Assembly: GCA_964373165.1 (NCBI GenBank)
Contig: CAYJTF010000009.1
Coordinates: 1 to 25,150, forward strand
Origin: JAGVVZ01 sp964373165
GTDB lineage: Archaea > Aenigmatarchaeota > Aenigmatarchaeia > CG10238-14
Direction of reading: 5' to 3'
DNA: 25,150 bases
Part shown: piece by piece, positions 1 to 7,332 of the stretch
Position numbering within the stretch: the stretch's first letter is position 1
How the letters are laid out: every line of letters starts with the position of its first letter
Notes under the pieces: model-generated
What the model was told of the DNA's origin: nothing
Databases searched by the model: none
Seen by the model: only the letters and a program-made list of their open reading frames with translations
Translations under genes and position numbers: made by a program

Positions 1-133
1 AAAATCCGGTCCCTTCTTTGAAGACAGTATAAGATATGAATAAGGCGACTAAGGAAGAGATTAAAGAAAACACGAAAATTGATATAGGTTTTTTCCTATC
101 TTTTTTAGCTTCTAATAGCCATTCTAAAACCAT
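1..133 (-). CDS. SpoIIM-like membrane protein, 5' part only
   Basis: Partial gene running off the left edge; 44 codons are visible. The start is the ATG at 133-131, with an SD-like AAGGAGAT four bases upstream. The visible N-terminus reads MVLEWLLEAKKDRKKP and then enters a hydrophobic segment (about residues 18-37) followed by a short loop. A short charged start of the form (M)xEWLxxxxKxxxxP before a first TM helix is typical of archaeal stage II sporulation protein M family integral membrane proteins, whose role in archaea is not known. It lies 21 bp downstream of the Yip1-like gene on the same strand, so the two probably form one transcript. The family call rests on N-terminal resemblance only. 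Confidence 0.6.
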   Translation of the reverse strand, partial: MVLEWLLEAKKDRKKPISIFVFSLISSLVALFISYTVFKEGTGF

Positions 134-154
134 TAAGATCTCCTTGGTATTATT

Positions 155-859
155 TTATGATTTTGATTTAAACATGTTTGTCTTTTTTGATTTTACCAAA
201 AACACGATCGTTATGTAATCTGCGACCCCAGATACCATCATTATATATGATAGATTTATCAAATCCGTGTTTTTGGAAGATAATCCTGATATGAAAACTA
301 TTAATCCCGAAAAGGCAATGACTCCAAAAATAGGAGCTACAAGCATCGTCAATATGGATTGTTTAGTTGTGAATTTGTAAATTATTTTAGATCCTTTAAT
401 GAACAGTGCTATAGACCATGCAAAACCAATGATGACAAATAAGAACATTAGAAGATAGTATTCCATATAACTGGAAACTAATGCAAGGGCTAAACCAAGT
501 AAAAGTGGAGTCAGTCCGTAACTTACCGTTATTGCGGATTGTCTATATTCGTATTTTTTGTTAATCAGCTGTGTTACAAGATAAACGATAAATGTATATA
601 AGAAAAAAGTCGTAGATGAAGCAAAAGCTAATAATAGAGAAGATAATCCGAGTAATATAAAATTTTCAAATGATAGCGGTCCTTTCATTATGATATTGTC
701 TTGATCTATGCCGTATAATAACATTATAATTATGGATGGGATCCAGCTCAACAGAAAATAGTAGAATGCGCAATCTCTAATTCTATCATGTTTCTCCGCA
801 TATGCAAAGAATTTAGATGGAGAAACAATAGAATATATAATCTTTTCTAGAATATTCAT
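155..859 (-). CDS. Yip1-family-like polytopic membrane protein
   Basis: 234 aa with about five or six hydrophobic segments (residues roughly 30-50, 65-95, 105-135, 140-160, 170-195, 205-225). The order is a short cytoplasmic N-terminus (the SPSKFFAYAEKHDRIRDC region) followed by membrane helices, and it includes the segment YGLTPLLLGLALALVSSY. This matches the layout of Yip1/YckC-like archaeal membrane proteins, where a P-x-x-F/A motif precedes the first helix. The function in archaea is unknown; a membrane-organising role would be inference. It is divergent from the tRNA-Ser gene, with only 38 bp between its ATG and the tRNA 5' end, and is followed by the SpoIIM-like gene. No catalytic residues are apparent. 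Confidence 0.6.
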   Translation of the reverse strand: MNILEKIIYSIVSPSKFFAYAEKHDRIRDCAFYYFLLSWIPSIIIMLLYGIDQDNIIMKGPLSFENFILLGLSSLLLAFASSTTFFLYTFIVYLVTQLINKKYEYRQSAITVSYGLTPLLLGLALALVSSYMEYYLLMFLFVIIGFAWSIALFIKGSKIIYKFTTKQSILTMLVAPIFGVIAFSGLIVFISGLSSKNTDLINLSYIMMVSGVADYITIVFLVKSKKTNMFKSKS

Positions 860-871
860 TTAACCATCTAA

Positions 872-880
872 TAATATATT
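872..880 (+). promoter_or_regulatory. TATA box of tRNA-Ser
   Basis: The AT-rich element TAATATATT is centred about 22 nt before the tRNA 5' end at 898, which is the spacing expected of an archaeal TATA box for a tRNA transcribed from or close to its mature 5' end. Confidence 0.5.
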
Positions 881-897
881 TTTTTAGTTTAAAAAAA

Positions 898-1039
898 GCT
901 GGGATGGCAGAATCAGGTCAAATGCGCCAGTCTCGAACAAATGATGAAGCTGAGACGACTGAAATAATGATGAATCGTCGATTTTCAGAGACAACTGGTT
1001 CCGTTCAACGGAATGAGCGTTCAAATCGCTCTCCCAGCG
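898..1039 (+). tRNA. tRNA-Ser (CGA) with a 55-nt intron
   Basis: A class II tRNA. The acceptor stem is GCTGGGA (898-904) with TCCCAGC (1032-1038), with G73 at 1039, the serine discriminator base; no CCA is encoded. The D arm pairs GCA (907-909) with TGC (923-925). The anticodon stem is CCAGT (927-931) with ACTGG (994-998), and the loop carries CGA (934-936). The long variable arm is TTCCG-TTCAA-CGGAA (999-1013). The T arm is GAGCG-TTCAAAT-CGCTC (1015-1031). The loop closes only if about 938-992 is removed, which is the canonical 37/38 intron site. GTCTC (930-934) pairs with GAGAC (988-992), giving the central helix of a relaxed bulge-helix-bulge site for the tRNA splicing endonuclease. Exact intron ends could shift by a base. 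Confidence 0.93.
938..992 (+). ncRNA. tRNA-Ser intron with C/D-box sRNA-like motifs
   Basis: The intron contains two perfect C-box heptamers (ATGATGA at 941-947 and 967-973) and a D-type CTGA at 959-962. An 11-nt spacer precedes the D' box and 4 nt separate D' from C'. Twelve nt after the second C box is CAGA (986-989), a one-mismatch D box. This order C-guide-D'-C'-guide-D with guide-sized spacers is the layout of archaeal C/D methylation guides. A precedent is the tRNA-Trp intron of several Euryarchaeota, which is such a guide. Against it, the two would-be guides are partly complementary (954-958 with 975-979) and may simply form an intron hairpin, and the terminal D box is imperfect. No target was established. 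Confidence 0.45.
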
Positions 1040-1046
1040 TTTTTTT
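1040..1046 (+). terminator. Oligo-T terminator of tRNA-Ser
   Basis: Seven consecutive T residues directly follow the discriminator base. Runs of T on the coding strand are the usual archaeal RNA polymerase termination signal. The next promoter (TATA near 1066-1073) begins 20 bp later. Confidence 0.6.
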
Positions 1047-1095
1047 GACTAATCCTATTAGAAAGATTTAAATTTCTTTATTATGAAATTTAATT

Positions 1096-1788
1096 ATGAA
1101 TTTAGGATCATTATCGGCATATGCTGGAAACTTGGCTTCAGACATGTATTCGGGTTATAGAGGATATTTTAATCGTTTTACTAGGATGGTATCCGATGCT
1201 GTTGATAGTTTAATTAAAAAATATAAAATAGGAGATTTGAGTCATGATGCAATTATGATAGACCCAAATCTAGCTGGTACGAGCGTTGGTGGATATTCTG
1301 GTGTGACATCAGGTGGGGAACAGGTATTGGGTGTTTCTCCAGATACTTTAACAGATGAAAGAGAATCAAAAGAAGTTGCCTATCATGAAGCATCACACTC
1401 TCTTCTACCAATTAAATTATTGATGGGTCTTCATGCTTTTTATAAAAATAGAGTAGCTGATATATCAAGAATAGTCGCCGAAGCAGATGTTGTTAGATCC
1501 ATGGTTGAGGATCACGGATTTAGTTTATCTGAATTAAAAGGATATTCACCAATTAAACAAACCTTATACAAGATAGGTAGAAAAGTTGCAGACACTGCTG
1601 GCGGAGCTGCAGAATTATATAAAAGAGTAAGGGACAGAGGTTCTGAATATGTAATGAATTTAATTAATTCAAGTTCTGATCTGAAAGCAACTTTCCAAGA
1701 ATTTTTAGATTCACATTATGATCTTTTGGAACAATACAGAATGGCACAATCATTGCATCCAGCTTTTGCTACTGTAAGAAATAGATAA
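1096..1788 (+). CDS. HExxH-motif protein, putative metallopeptidase
   Basis: 230 aa, starting at an ATG about 26 nt after a TATA-like ATTTAAAT (1066-1073), so probably leaderless. The central feature is H97-E-A-S-H101, a HExxH zinc-binding and catalytic motif inside a predicted helix (SKEVAYHEASHSLLP). A glutamate at position 129 within IVAEADVVR could be the third zinc ligand, a gluzincin-like spacing. The N-terminus is rich in Tyr and Gly with no clear signal peptide or TM segment. The region after 140 is helical. No family was recognised beyond the motif. The HEAxH form resembles IrrE-like and small archaeal peptidases, so peptidase activity is inference. It converges on the zinc-ribbon gene with no gap. 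Confidence 0.55.
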   Translation: MNLGSLSAYAGNLASDMYSGYRGYFNRFTRMVSDAVDSLIKKYKIGDLSHDAIMIDPNLAGTSVGGYSGVTSGGEQVLGVSPDTLTDERESKEVAYHEASHSLLPIKLLMGLHAFYKNRVADISRIVAEADVVRSMVEDHGFSLSELKGYSPIKQTLYKIGRKVADTAGGAAELYKRVRDRGSEYVMNLINSSSDLKATFQEFLDSHYDLLEQYRMAQSLHPAFATVRNR

Positions 1789-2025
1789 TTACTTCTTCCA
1801 GTTTTTCATTAGTTGTTTTTTGATGGACATAGAATTGTTGCATTGTGGATAGCCAGAACATGCCCAGAATGATCCGAACTTACCCTGTCTGACAATCATC
1901 ATAGCACTGCAAATATCGCATGATATTTCTTTGGGGGCTTTACTTCTGCATACAGGGCAAACGGGTTGATTTAAATCGTTAAAGACAATAGCTATTCTTC
2001 CACAATGAACACAATAATCCGTCAT
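1789..2025 (-). CDS. Topoisomerase IA-type C-terminal zinc-ribbon protein
   Basis: A small cysteine-rich protein, 78 aa from the chosen start (MTDYCVHCG). Two zinc modules are visible. The first has CVHC and CPVC, a rubredoxin-like ribbon. The second has CDIC followed by a G-K-F-G-S-F-W-A-C-S-G-Y-P-Q-C stretch, the signature of the zinc fingers found at the C-terminus of topoisomerase I. Free-standing proteins of this kind are common in archaea; nucleic-acid binding is likely and no enzymatic domain is present. The frame stays open upstream to 2121, but that extension is hydrophobic, lacks similarity to the family, and would overlap the promoter region of the divergent small ORF, so the internal ATG is preferred. 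Confidence 0.7.
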   Translation of the reverse strand: MTDYCVHCGRIAIVFNDLNQPVCPVCRSKAPKEISCDICSAMMIVRQGKFGSFWACSGYPQCNNSMSIKKQLMKNWKK

Positions 2026-2133
2026 AGCATCAACAAAGAGAATAGAAAAGTTAGTTAATAAATCACTCGTTTTAAAAAGTTGATAACGAGAAAAAATAAG
2101 TAGTTCTGAAACGATATACATTTAGGTAATAAT

Positions 2134-2313
2134 TTGCAAGAAGCTGTTTTCAACAAAGAAGAAGTGATTCGATTGATAAACTTTTATTGTCAACTTGCTG
2201 ATAATGGCATAAAAGAGTACGATAGGGACTTATTGGTGAAATTGATTAAAGTGGCAGATGATTTGAGCTTGAACACAGATAGATTAAAGAAAATTTTGAA
2301 TGATGAAAAATGA
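2134..2313 (+). CDS. Small helical protein coupled to rhomboid gene
   Basis: A 59-codon ORF with a TTG start (no ATG or GTG is in frame after the stop at 2107). Its TGA overlaps the rhomboid ATG in the classic ATGA arrangement (2310-2313), which is the main reason to believe it is translated. The product is highly charged and helical, with heptad-like leucines (VIRLINFYCQLADNG, LLVKLIKVADDL, TDRLKKILNDEK). No family was recognised. It could be a short regulatory or adaptor protein or the product of a longer ancestral gene. The TTG start is the weakest part of the call. Confidence 0.5.
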   Translation: MQEAVFNKEEVIRLINFYCQLADNGIKEYDRDLLVKLIKVADDLSLNTDRLKKILNDEK

Positions 2314-2963
2314 ACGGTATGAGAATTATAAAAGATAAGAAAGGTTTCATATTTCCGTACTGGGATATTAACCCAAGAAAACACTTTCCTTTGATTACTG
2401 TTACACTGATTGCCCTTAATGTGATAATTTTTATTTTTAGCTTGTCGAATTTTGATAATATAATAAGTACATTCGGTTTTGTTCCAGCTTATTTCAGCAT
2501 ACTTACAATTTTTACTTCTATGTTTCTTCATGGCGGTCTTGCTCACATATTCGGAAATATGTGGTATCTGTGGATTTTCGGAGATAACATAGAAGATATT
2601 TTAGGTAAAGGAAAATATCTTTTTCTATATTTTATGTCAGGGATAGGCGCCACGTTCACTCATCTCATTACCAATTTAGGATCATTTATCCCAGCAATAG
2701 GTGCTTCAGGTGCAATATCTGGTATTTTAGGATCTTACATAGTGTTATTTCCTCATGCTAAGATAAGAGTGAGATTTGGTCATCTGCCAGCTTATGTGGT
2801 AGTGGGGTTGTGGTTTATAATGCAGCTTTTGTTTGCTACAACCAGCTTATTTGGTGGCTCTGGGAGCGGAATAGCATTTTGGGCCCATGTTGGCGGTTTT
2901 GCATCCGGTTATATTCTTACAAAATTAATTCACAAAACAGGAAAAAAGAAGAAAGCGATTTGA
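2310..2963 (+). CDS. Rhomboid family intramembrane serine protease
   Basis: 217 aa with six predicted TM helices. The rhomboid hallmarks are present: a HGGLAHIFGNMWYLWIFG segment (the loop and TM2 motif with H-x-x-x-N), the catalytic serine S133 in GASGAISG, and the catalytic histidine H193 in WAHVGGFASG, giving the Ser-His dyad. The N-terminal stretch (FPYWDINPRKHFPLIT) is a short cytoplasmic lead before TM1. Rhomboids cleave TM helices of membrane proteins within the bilayer; the substrate here is unknown. The C-terminus is lysine-rich. The start codon overlaps the stop of the upstream small ORF, implying translational coupling. Confidence 0.92.
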   Translation: MNGMRIIKDKKGFIFPYWDINPRKHFPLITVTLIALNVIIFIFSLSNFDNIISTFGFVPAYFSILTIFTSMFLHGGLAHIFGNMWYLWIFGDNIEDILGKGKYLFLYFMSGIGATFTHLITNLGSFIPAIGASGAISGILGSYIVLFPHAKIRVRFGHLPAYVVVGLWFIMQLLFATTSLFGGSGSGIAFWAHVGGFASGYILTKLIHKTGKKKKAI

Positions 2964-2969
2964 TCAATA

Positions 2970-3404
2970 TTATTTCATATATTCACTTTCTTTTAGAATC
3001 TTTTTGAATGTTTCATAATTTTCCCTTACTTTCATAATTTTAGATTCAACAAAATTATTCTCCAATGGTTCCAGTTCTTCATTTGTATTTAATTTTGGCA
3101 AATTTTCTTTGAACCAATTCTCATAGTTAGTCCATTCATCAGTATTTTTTATTTTTGTGATTTCATTGATTGAAATCCCCCAGTTTTTAATCGCATTCAT
3201 AATGACGATTTCCTTTTCCGTGAATTCTTTTATGTTTCTTATTCTTGAAAGAGCTTTAAAAACTTCTAAAGAATCAATAAGACCTTCTTCAACAGTATTT
3301 TCATCGACTTTTATACCAATAACAGGAAACATGCCATCTATTTTCATAAATTCTATGTAATCCTTGAAGCTACCCATTTTGCTATTATGGTAATTAAAAT
3401 TCAT
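2970..3404 (-). CDS. Hypothetical acidic protein
   Basis: 144 aa, rich in Glu, Lys, Ile and Asn, with no cysteine, no TM segment and no motif I recognise. Secondary structure looks mainly helical; the C-terminal 50 residues (around EELEPLENNFVESKIMKVRENYE) could form a coiled coil. The gene converges with the rhomboid gene (6 bp between stop codons) and lies downstream of the DEAD-box helicase on the same strand (21 bp gap), so it may be co-transcribed with the helicase. Coding is supported by uninterrupted length and by packing between neighbours. Function unknown. Confidence 0.6.
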   Translation of the reverse strand: MNFNYHNSKMGSFKDYIEFMKIDGMFPVIGIKVDENTVEEGLIDSLEVFKALSRIRNIKEFTEKEIVIMNAIKNWGISINEITKIKNTDEWTNYENWFKENLPKLNTNEELEPLENNFVESKIMKVRENYETFKKILKESEYMK

Positions 3405-3425
3405 AAACTATTGCAGTCTAAACTA

Positions 3426-4616
3426 CTAATAACTTCTGAATCTATGATTTCTTCTGGGACTAAATCCTCTGCTAAAACGTCTATACTCTTCTCTTCTCAT
3501 GAATGGCAAATCTGGAAATCTGGGAGTTTCCAATTTTTCAACCTTTGGTCTATACTTGTTCAGTATTTCCTGGAATGCCTGATGATCAATTTTTGCTAAA
3601 AACGATATAGCCTTTCCAGATTTTCCTGCCCTAGCTGTTCTGCCAACTCTATTAATGTAGTCTTCGGAATTCTTTGGTATGCTGTAATTGAATACATGAC
3701 TAACGTTTTTTATATCCAATCCCCTGGCAGCTACATCTGTTGCCACCAAAATCTCTATTTTGCCTCTATGAAACTCATCAATTATCTGATTTCTTCTGTA
3801 TTGAGATATACCGCCATGCAGTACTTCCGCATTTATTTTGTTCCTTCTCAAATTTTTGGAAACATTTTCAGCTTCCACTCTTGTATTGCAAAATATTATG
3901 CTTAGATTTGGTTCCTCTTTTTTTATCACGTGGACAAGCAAAGAAAATTTTTTGTTTTGATCGATATCAAAATAGAATTGTTCTAGCAGATCTTCTCTGA
4001 CCTTTGTTTGCGTTTTTATTCTTTTTACATTTCTTGTGAATCTGTCTCTTAACCTAAAAATGTTTTCTGGCATTGTTGCACTGAAGAGAAGAGTCTGTCT
4101 TTCTCTTGGTACATTTCTGACGATATCTTCAATATCATCTATGAATCCCATATCCAGCATCTTGTCAGTTTCATCTAAAACAAATATTTTGATGTTCCTT
4201 AGATCTATAGTTCTTCTTTGAATATGATCTAATATTCTTCCAGGAGTTCCTACAACAATCTCAGAATGCCTCAAATTTGATATTTGCGGTTCTATGGACA
4301 CACCTCCATATATGCAGGATACATTTAATCTTTTAAATTTGGAGAATTTCATCAGCTCTCTCGATATTTGTTCTGATAATTCCCTTGTTGGAGCTAGAAC
4401 CAAAGCTTGAATCTTTCCATTTTTTTCAATCCTTTCAACTAACGGAATTCCAAAAGCGGCTGTCTTGCCGGATCCGGTTTCCGATTGTCCTATAACATCA
4501 TGACCTTCTTTTATTAATGGTATAGTTTCTTTTTGGATTTCAGTTGGATTTTCATATCCAATCTCTACGAGTGAATCCAGTACACTCTTTTCAATATTCA
4601 TTTCACTAAATTTCAT
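3426..4616 (-). CDS. DEAD-box ATP-dependent RNA helicase
   Basis: 396 aa, with the two RecA domains and essentially no N-terminal extension. Visible motifs: Q motif (Q28 in PTEIQKE), Walker A SETGSGKT (45-52), PTRELSEQ motif Ia, GTPGR motif Ib, motif II as DETD (148-151), SAT motif III (177-179), ARGLDIKNV motif V and INRVGRTARAG motif VI. The tail after about residue 370 is short, basic and aromatic (R, F and Y rich), probably an RNA-binding tail. Such helicases remodel RNA in ribosome assembly, mRNA decay or cold adaptation. The ATG has an upstream GTGAT SD with 4-nt spacing; the TATA box lies about 110 bp upstream, so the mRNA has a leader of about 85 nt. Confidence 0.95.
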   Translation of the reverse strand: MKFSEMNIEKSVLDSLVEIGYENPTEIQKETIPLIKEGHDVIGQSETGSGKTAAFGIPLVERIEKNGKIQALVLAPTRELSEQISRELMKFSKFKRLNVSCIYGGVSIEPQISNLRHSEIVVGTPGRILDHIQRRTIDLRNIKIFVLDETDKMLDMGFIDDIEDIVRNVPRERQTLLFSATMPENIFRLRDRFTRNVKRIKTQTKVREDLLEQFYFDIDQNKKFSLLVHVIKKEEPNLSIIFCNTRVEAENVSKNLRRNKINAEVLHGGISQYRRNQIIDEFHRGKIEILVATDVAARGLDIKNVSHVFNYSIPKNSEDYINRVGRTARAGKSGKAISFLAKIDHQAFQEILNKYRPKVEKLETPRFPDLPFMRREEYRRFSRGFSPRRNHRFRSY

Positions 4617-4723
4617 TTACATCACTTTTTAATTTCAAAAGCCACAAAAGCAATAGAATTAGAATAATCATCTAACGCTATAGTAAAACCTTTGTACTTC
4701 GATAGAAATTGATAGAAATTAAG

Positions 4724-4731
4724 CTTTATAA
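4724..4731 (-). promoter_or_regulatory. TATA box and long leader of the helicase gene
   Basis: On the minus strand AAAAGC followed by TTATAAAG reads as a BRE plus TATA box; transcription would start near 4700, about 85 nt before the helicase ATG at 4616. The start of the leader region holds an exact tandem repeat of the 10-mer GATAGAAATT (plus strand 4701-4720). The TATA sits inside an AAGCTT-TAT-AAGCTT inverted repeat (4721-4735). Confidence 0.5.
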
Positions 4732-4740
4732 GCTTTTGCT

Positions 4741-5235
4741 TTATCTAAATAACACTCTTTTAAAATCCCACCCGTGCTCGTTGCATATTTCCTTTATCAT
4801 ACTCCTGATCGTCTCTGGATCGAATTTGTATTTATAAATTTCACCTATGGACAGGTCAGATCTTATTCCTAGGAGTCTTGATTGTTCTTTCGTATCTATC
4901 ATCATCCCTCTTGTGAAAAATCTCTCTCCCACTTGTTCAAAACTTCCTGCAGCAAACTCCGCTTCTTTTATTATATCAAAAAATCTTACTTCTCTTCTAT
5001 ACTCATCTATGTCTATGTAAGCCTGGTATTTTTTATTCCTCCAAGACGAGCCAAGCACGGCAAACCACTTGGAATCATTAACCTTCAATTCTATTAACAG
5101 GTTGGAGTTATTGTCCTCCTTTACTGTTACAGGATTTTTTTCGTTTTCCAGTTTTTTGATTAGAGAAACTAGCATTTTTTTGCTCACGAACTTTCTTTTG
5201 AAAGATTCTTCTTCATTTCTTGGAATAGCAATCAC
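4741..5235 (-). CDS. Hypothetical protein
   Basis: 164 aa, mixed alpha/beta, no TM segment and no cysteine cluster apart from a lone Cys near the C-terminus. The middle contains alternating strands (SKWFAVLGSSW, YQAYIDIDEYRREVRFFDI) and the C-terminal part is helical with FDPETIRSMIKEICNEHGW. I do not recognise the family. The start used is GTG at 5235; an alternative is that GTGATT acts as an SD for a downstream non-AUG codon, because the same GTGATTGCT string precedes the ATG of the gene at 9628. It is on the same strand as the helicase, which has its own promoter just after this stop codon. Confidence 0.6.
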   Translation of the reverse strand: MIAIPRNEEESFKRKFVSKKMLVSLIKKLENEKNPVTVKEDNNSNLLIELKVNDSKWFAVLGSSWRNKKYQAYIDIDEYRREVRFFDIIKEAEFAAGSFEQVGERFFTRGMMIDTKEQSRLLGIRSDLSIGEIYKYKFDPETIRSMIKEICNEHGWDFKRVLFR

Positions 5236-5322
5236 TAATAATAGTTGAAAAATAAACCTTTTATCTTAAAAATAATTTCTATTGAAACGTAAATTTATGA
5301 CAAATATTAGATATTAAGTATT

Positions 5323-6096
5323 ATGGTTACAGTATTAGAAGCAATAATTTTGGGTGTTATACAGGGTATAACAGAATGGTTGCCTATTTCTAGTTCAGGT
5401 CATCTAGCCATCTATCAAAATTTATTTAGAATAGATGTGCCTGTAGCGTTTGATATTTTTTTGCATTTTGGATCTCTTCTTGTGATTTTATTTTATTTTA
5501 AGAATGATCTGTTAAAAATAGTCAGATCTCTTGCATCAGGTAAATTCCAATCAAACGAATCTAAGTTTATATTTTATGTTTTTGTAGCTAGCATGCCAGC
5601 CGGAATAATAGGATTTTTGTTTTTAGATTTTTTTGAGTCACTGTTCAGTAACTTGTTTGTTATAGGTATTGCTATGATATTTAATTCCCTGATATTATTT
5701 TCTACAAAATTTAAATCACCTAATAGTGAAATTAACACGAAAAAATCTTTTTTTGTCGGCATTGGTCAAATGTTAAGCATAATTCCCGGCATATCCAGAA
5801 GTGGCTCTACTATTTCTTTTGGTATATTATCTGGCATAAAAAAAGAAGATGCATTCAAATTCTCTTTCATCATGGCCATACCAGCCTTATTAGTAGCAAA
5901 TTTGTTGGAAATAAATGAATTGTTTAAAATGAGAGAAGAATTACATGTTTTATTTTTTGGTCTTATGACCTCTGTAATAGTTGGATCCATATCTATCAAT
6001 ATTTTGCTGAATTTCATTAAAAAAAACAAGATGTATATTTTTAGTTATTATTCACTTGTACTAGGTTTGTCTTTGATTTTATACACTTTATTTTAA
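5323..6096 (+). CDS. uppP: Undecaprenyl-diphosphatase family (UppP/BacA)
   Basis: 257 aa, within the usual 250-280 aa of the family, with about eight TM helices. Both family signatures are intact: QGITEWLPISSSGH (14-27), with the catalytic Glu and the Ser-rich loop, and PGISRSGSTISFG (from about 155), with the arginine that binds the diphosphate. It removes a phosphate from polyprenyl diphosphate to recycle the lipid carrier used in glycan assembly; in archaea the substrate would be a dolichyl- or undecaprenyl-type diphosphate. Probably leaderless: the TATA-like AAATTTATGA lies about 27 nt before the ATG. It converges with the coiled-coil gene (6 bp between stops). Confidence 0.93.
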   Translation: MVTVLEAIILGVIQGITEWLPISSSGHLAIYQNLFRIDVPVAFDIFLHFGSLLVILFYFKNDLLKIVRSLASGKFQSNESKFIFYVFVASMPAGIIGFLFLDFFESLFSNLFVIGIAMIFNSLILFSTKFKSPNSEINTKKSFFVGIGQMLSIIPGISRSGSTISFGILSGIKKEDAFKFSFIMAIPALLVANLLEINELFKMREELHVLFFGLMTSVIVGSISINILLNFIKKNKMYIFSYYSLVLGLSLILYTLF

Positions 6097-6102
6097 TCTA
6101 TG

Positions 6103-7299
6103 TTAGTTTATTTGAATTTTTTCATCTAGGATTTCATATAAAATATTAGATATCTTGTTTTTCTGCTCTCTAATTTTGTTCTCTAATTTTTCTATTTCCT
6201 CTTTTCTATCTCTTATTTCCTTGTCTATCCTTGACAATTGTTTTAATGTTTTATTTTTCTCATATTCCTTTAATTTTATGTCATTGAATATTTTTGATTT
6301 GTTAACCAGTAAATTATTTGTTCTTTCCCTCTCATCCTCTAACGATTTAATTTCTTGCTTTATACTTTCTATGAAGTTTTTGTTGAATTTTGTTTGAAAA
6401 AATTTTAATTTGTTTATTGAATCTTCGTCTAACTCATTTCTTAACGAGATGAAACCAGTCGAAATAATCTTTGAAAAAATTTCTTCTATATTTTCGTAGT
6501 TTAAACATTCTAAAGGGTTTTCAAAACAGCTTTCTATAATTTTGTTTTTTCCAGTTTCGTGCATAATTTTATTTATAGGTCTTCTGATTTCTCCTATTGT
6601 TGAGGTTATTTTGTTTTTTTTGTCGATAATACCCTCTTCTATTTTCAGTATTTTATTATTCAATTCATTGTATTCGTCGATTTCTTTATCCCCCTTCAAT
6701 TTCTTTATTTCTTCATCTATATTATCTAATGAATAATTACTGTACTCTTTCTTTATTAGTTGTATTTCTGATGAAAGGTTAGTTATGATTTTATTTTCTT
6801 CGTTTATACTGTTTAATTCCTTTTCTACCATGTTATAATTTCTATAAATATCACTTTCTTGTAAAAATTTTTGTAAATCATTTATTTTTTTAAAAACTAT
6901 GCCTAATTTTGTTGCTATAGAATTAAGACAGTCTTCGTAATTTGATATTGTTTTGCTTGTTGGAGACAAAGAATTGATTTGTTTTACAACATCATTTGAA
7001 TTTATTAGAAAATTGCTGAGTGTGGAATAATTTATATTCTCGGGTATTTTTAATTCGGGTATTTTATTTATTGGCGTTGAGAATATGTTTTTCCCTTTTT
7101 GGTCCAAATCATTTATTTCTTTTATTACTTGTTTGACATCGTTGACTATAATCTCGCATTTTTCTTTGCCTATAATTATTGTTTTTGAAATTTCGTTCCC
7201 AAATCTTTCATTTAAAAAATCTAATATTTTGGGCGTATCAATTTTTTTTATTTCTGAATGATCTTCTAAAAAAGGAATTCTAAACGTTATTTTTATCAT
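6103..7299 (-). CDS. Long coiled-coil hypothetical protein
   Basis: 398 aa. The first 60 residues look globular (MIKITFRIPFLEDHSE, then strands around KTIIIGKEKCEIIVND). Roughly residues 130-235 and 300-390 are long, charged, heptad-rich coiled coils separated by a central helical domain around 235-300 (ETGKNKIIESCFENPLEC). The distribution resembles short SMC- or Rad50-like coiled-coil proteins, but no Walker motifs are present, so an ATPase role is excluded. Composition is strongly Lys, Asn, Ile and Glu. No TM segment. Function not recognised; a structural or scaffold role is inference. It lies 33 bp downstream of the phosphoesterase on the same strand. Confidence 0.65.
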   Translation of the reverse strand: MIKITFRIPFLEDHSEIKKIDTPKILDFLNERFGNEISKTIIIGKEKCEIIVNDVKQVIKEINDLDQKGKNIFSTPINKIPELKIPENINYSTLSNFLINSNDVVKQINSLSPTSKTISNYEDCLNSIATKLGIVFKKINDLQKFLQESDIYRNYNMVEKELNSINEENKIITNLSSEIQLIKKEYSNYSLDNIDEEIKKLKGDKEIDEYNELNNKILKIEEGIIDKKNKITSTIGEIRRPINKIMHETGKNKIIESCFENPLECLNYENIEEIFSKIISTGFISLRNELDEDSINKLKFFQTKFNKNFIESIKQEIKSLEDERERTNNLLVNKSKIFNDIKLKEYEKNKTLKQLSRIDKEIRDRKEEIEKLENKIREQKNKISNILYEILDEKIQIN

Positions 7300-7332
7300 T
7301 AATAAATAATTATTCTGATATCTTAATAAAAG

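Noticed and set aside
36..218. 60-codon plus-strand ORF
   Set aside because: It lies opposite the SpoIIM-like and Yip1-like genes, has no promoter or SD, and the minus strand gives family-like sequence.
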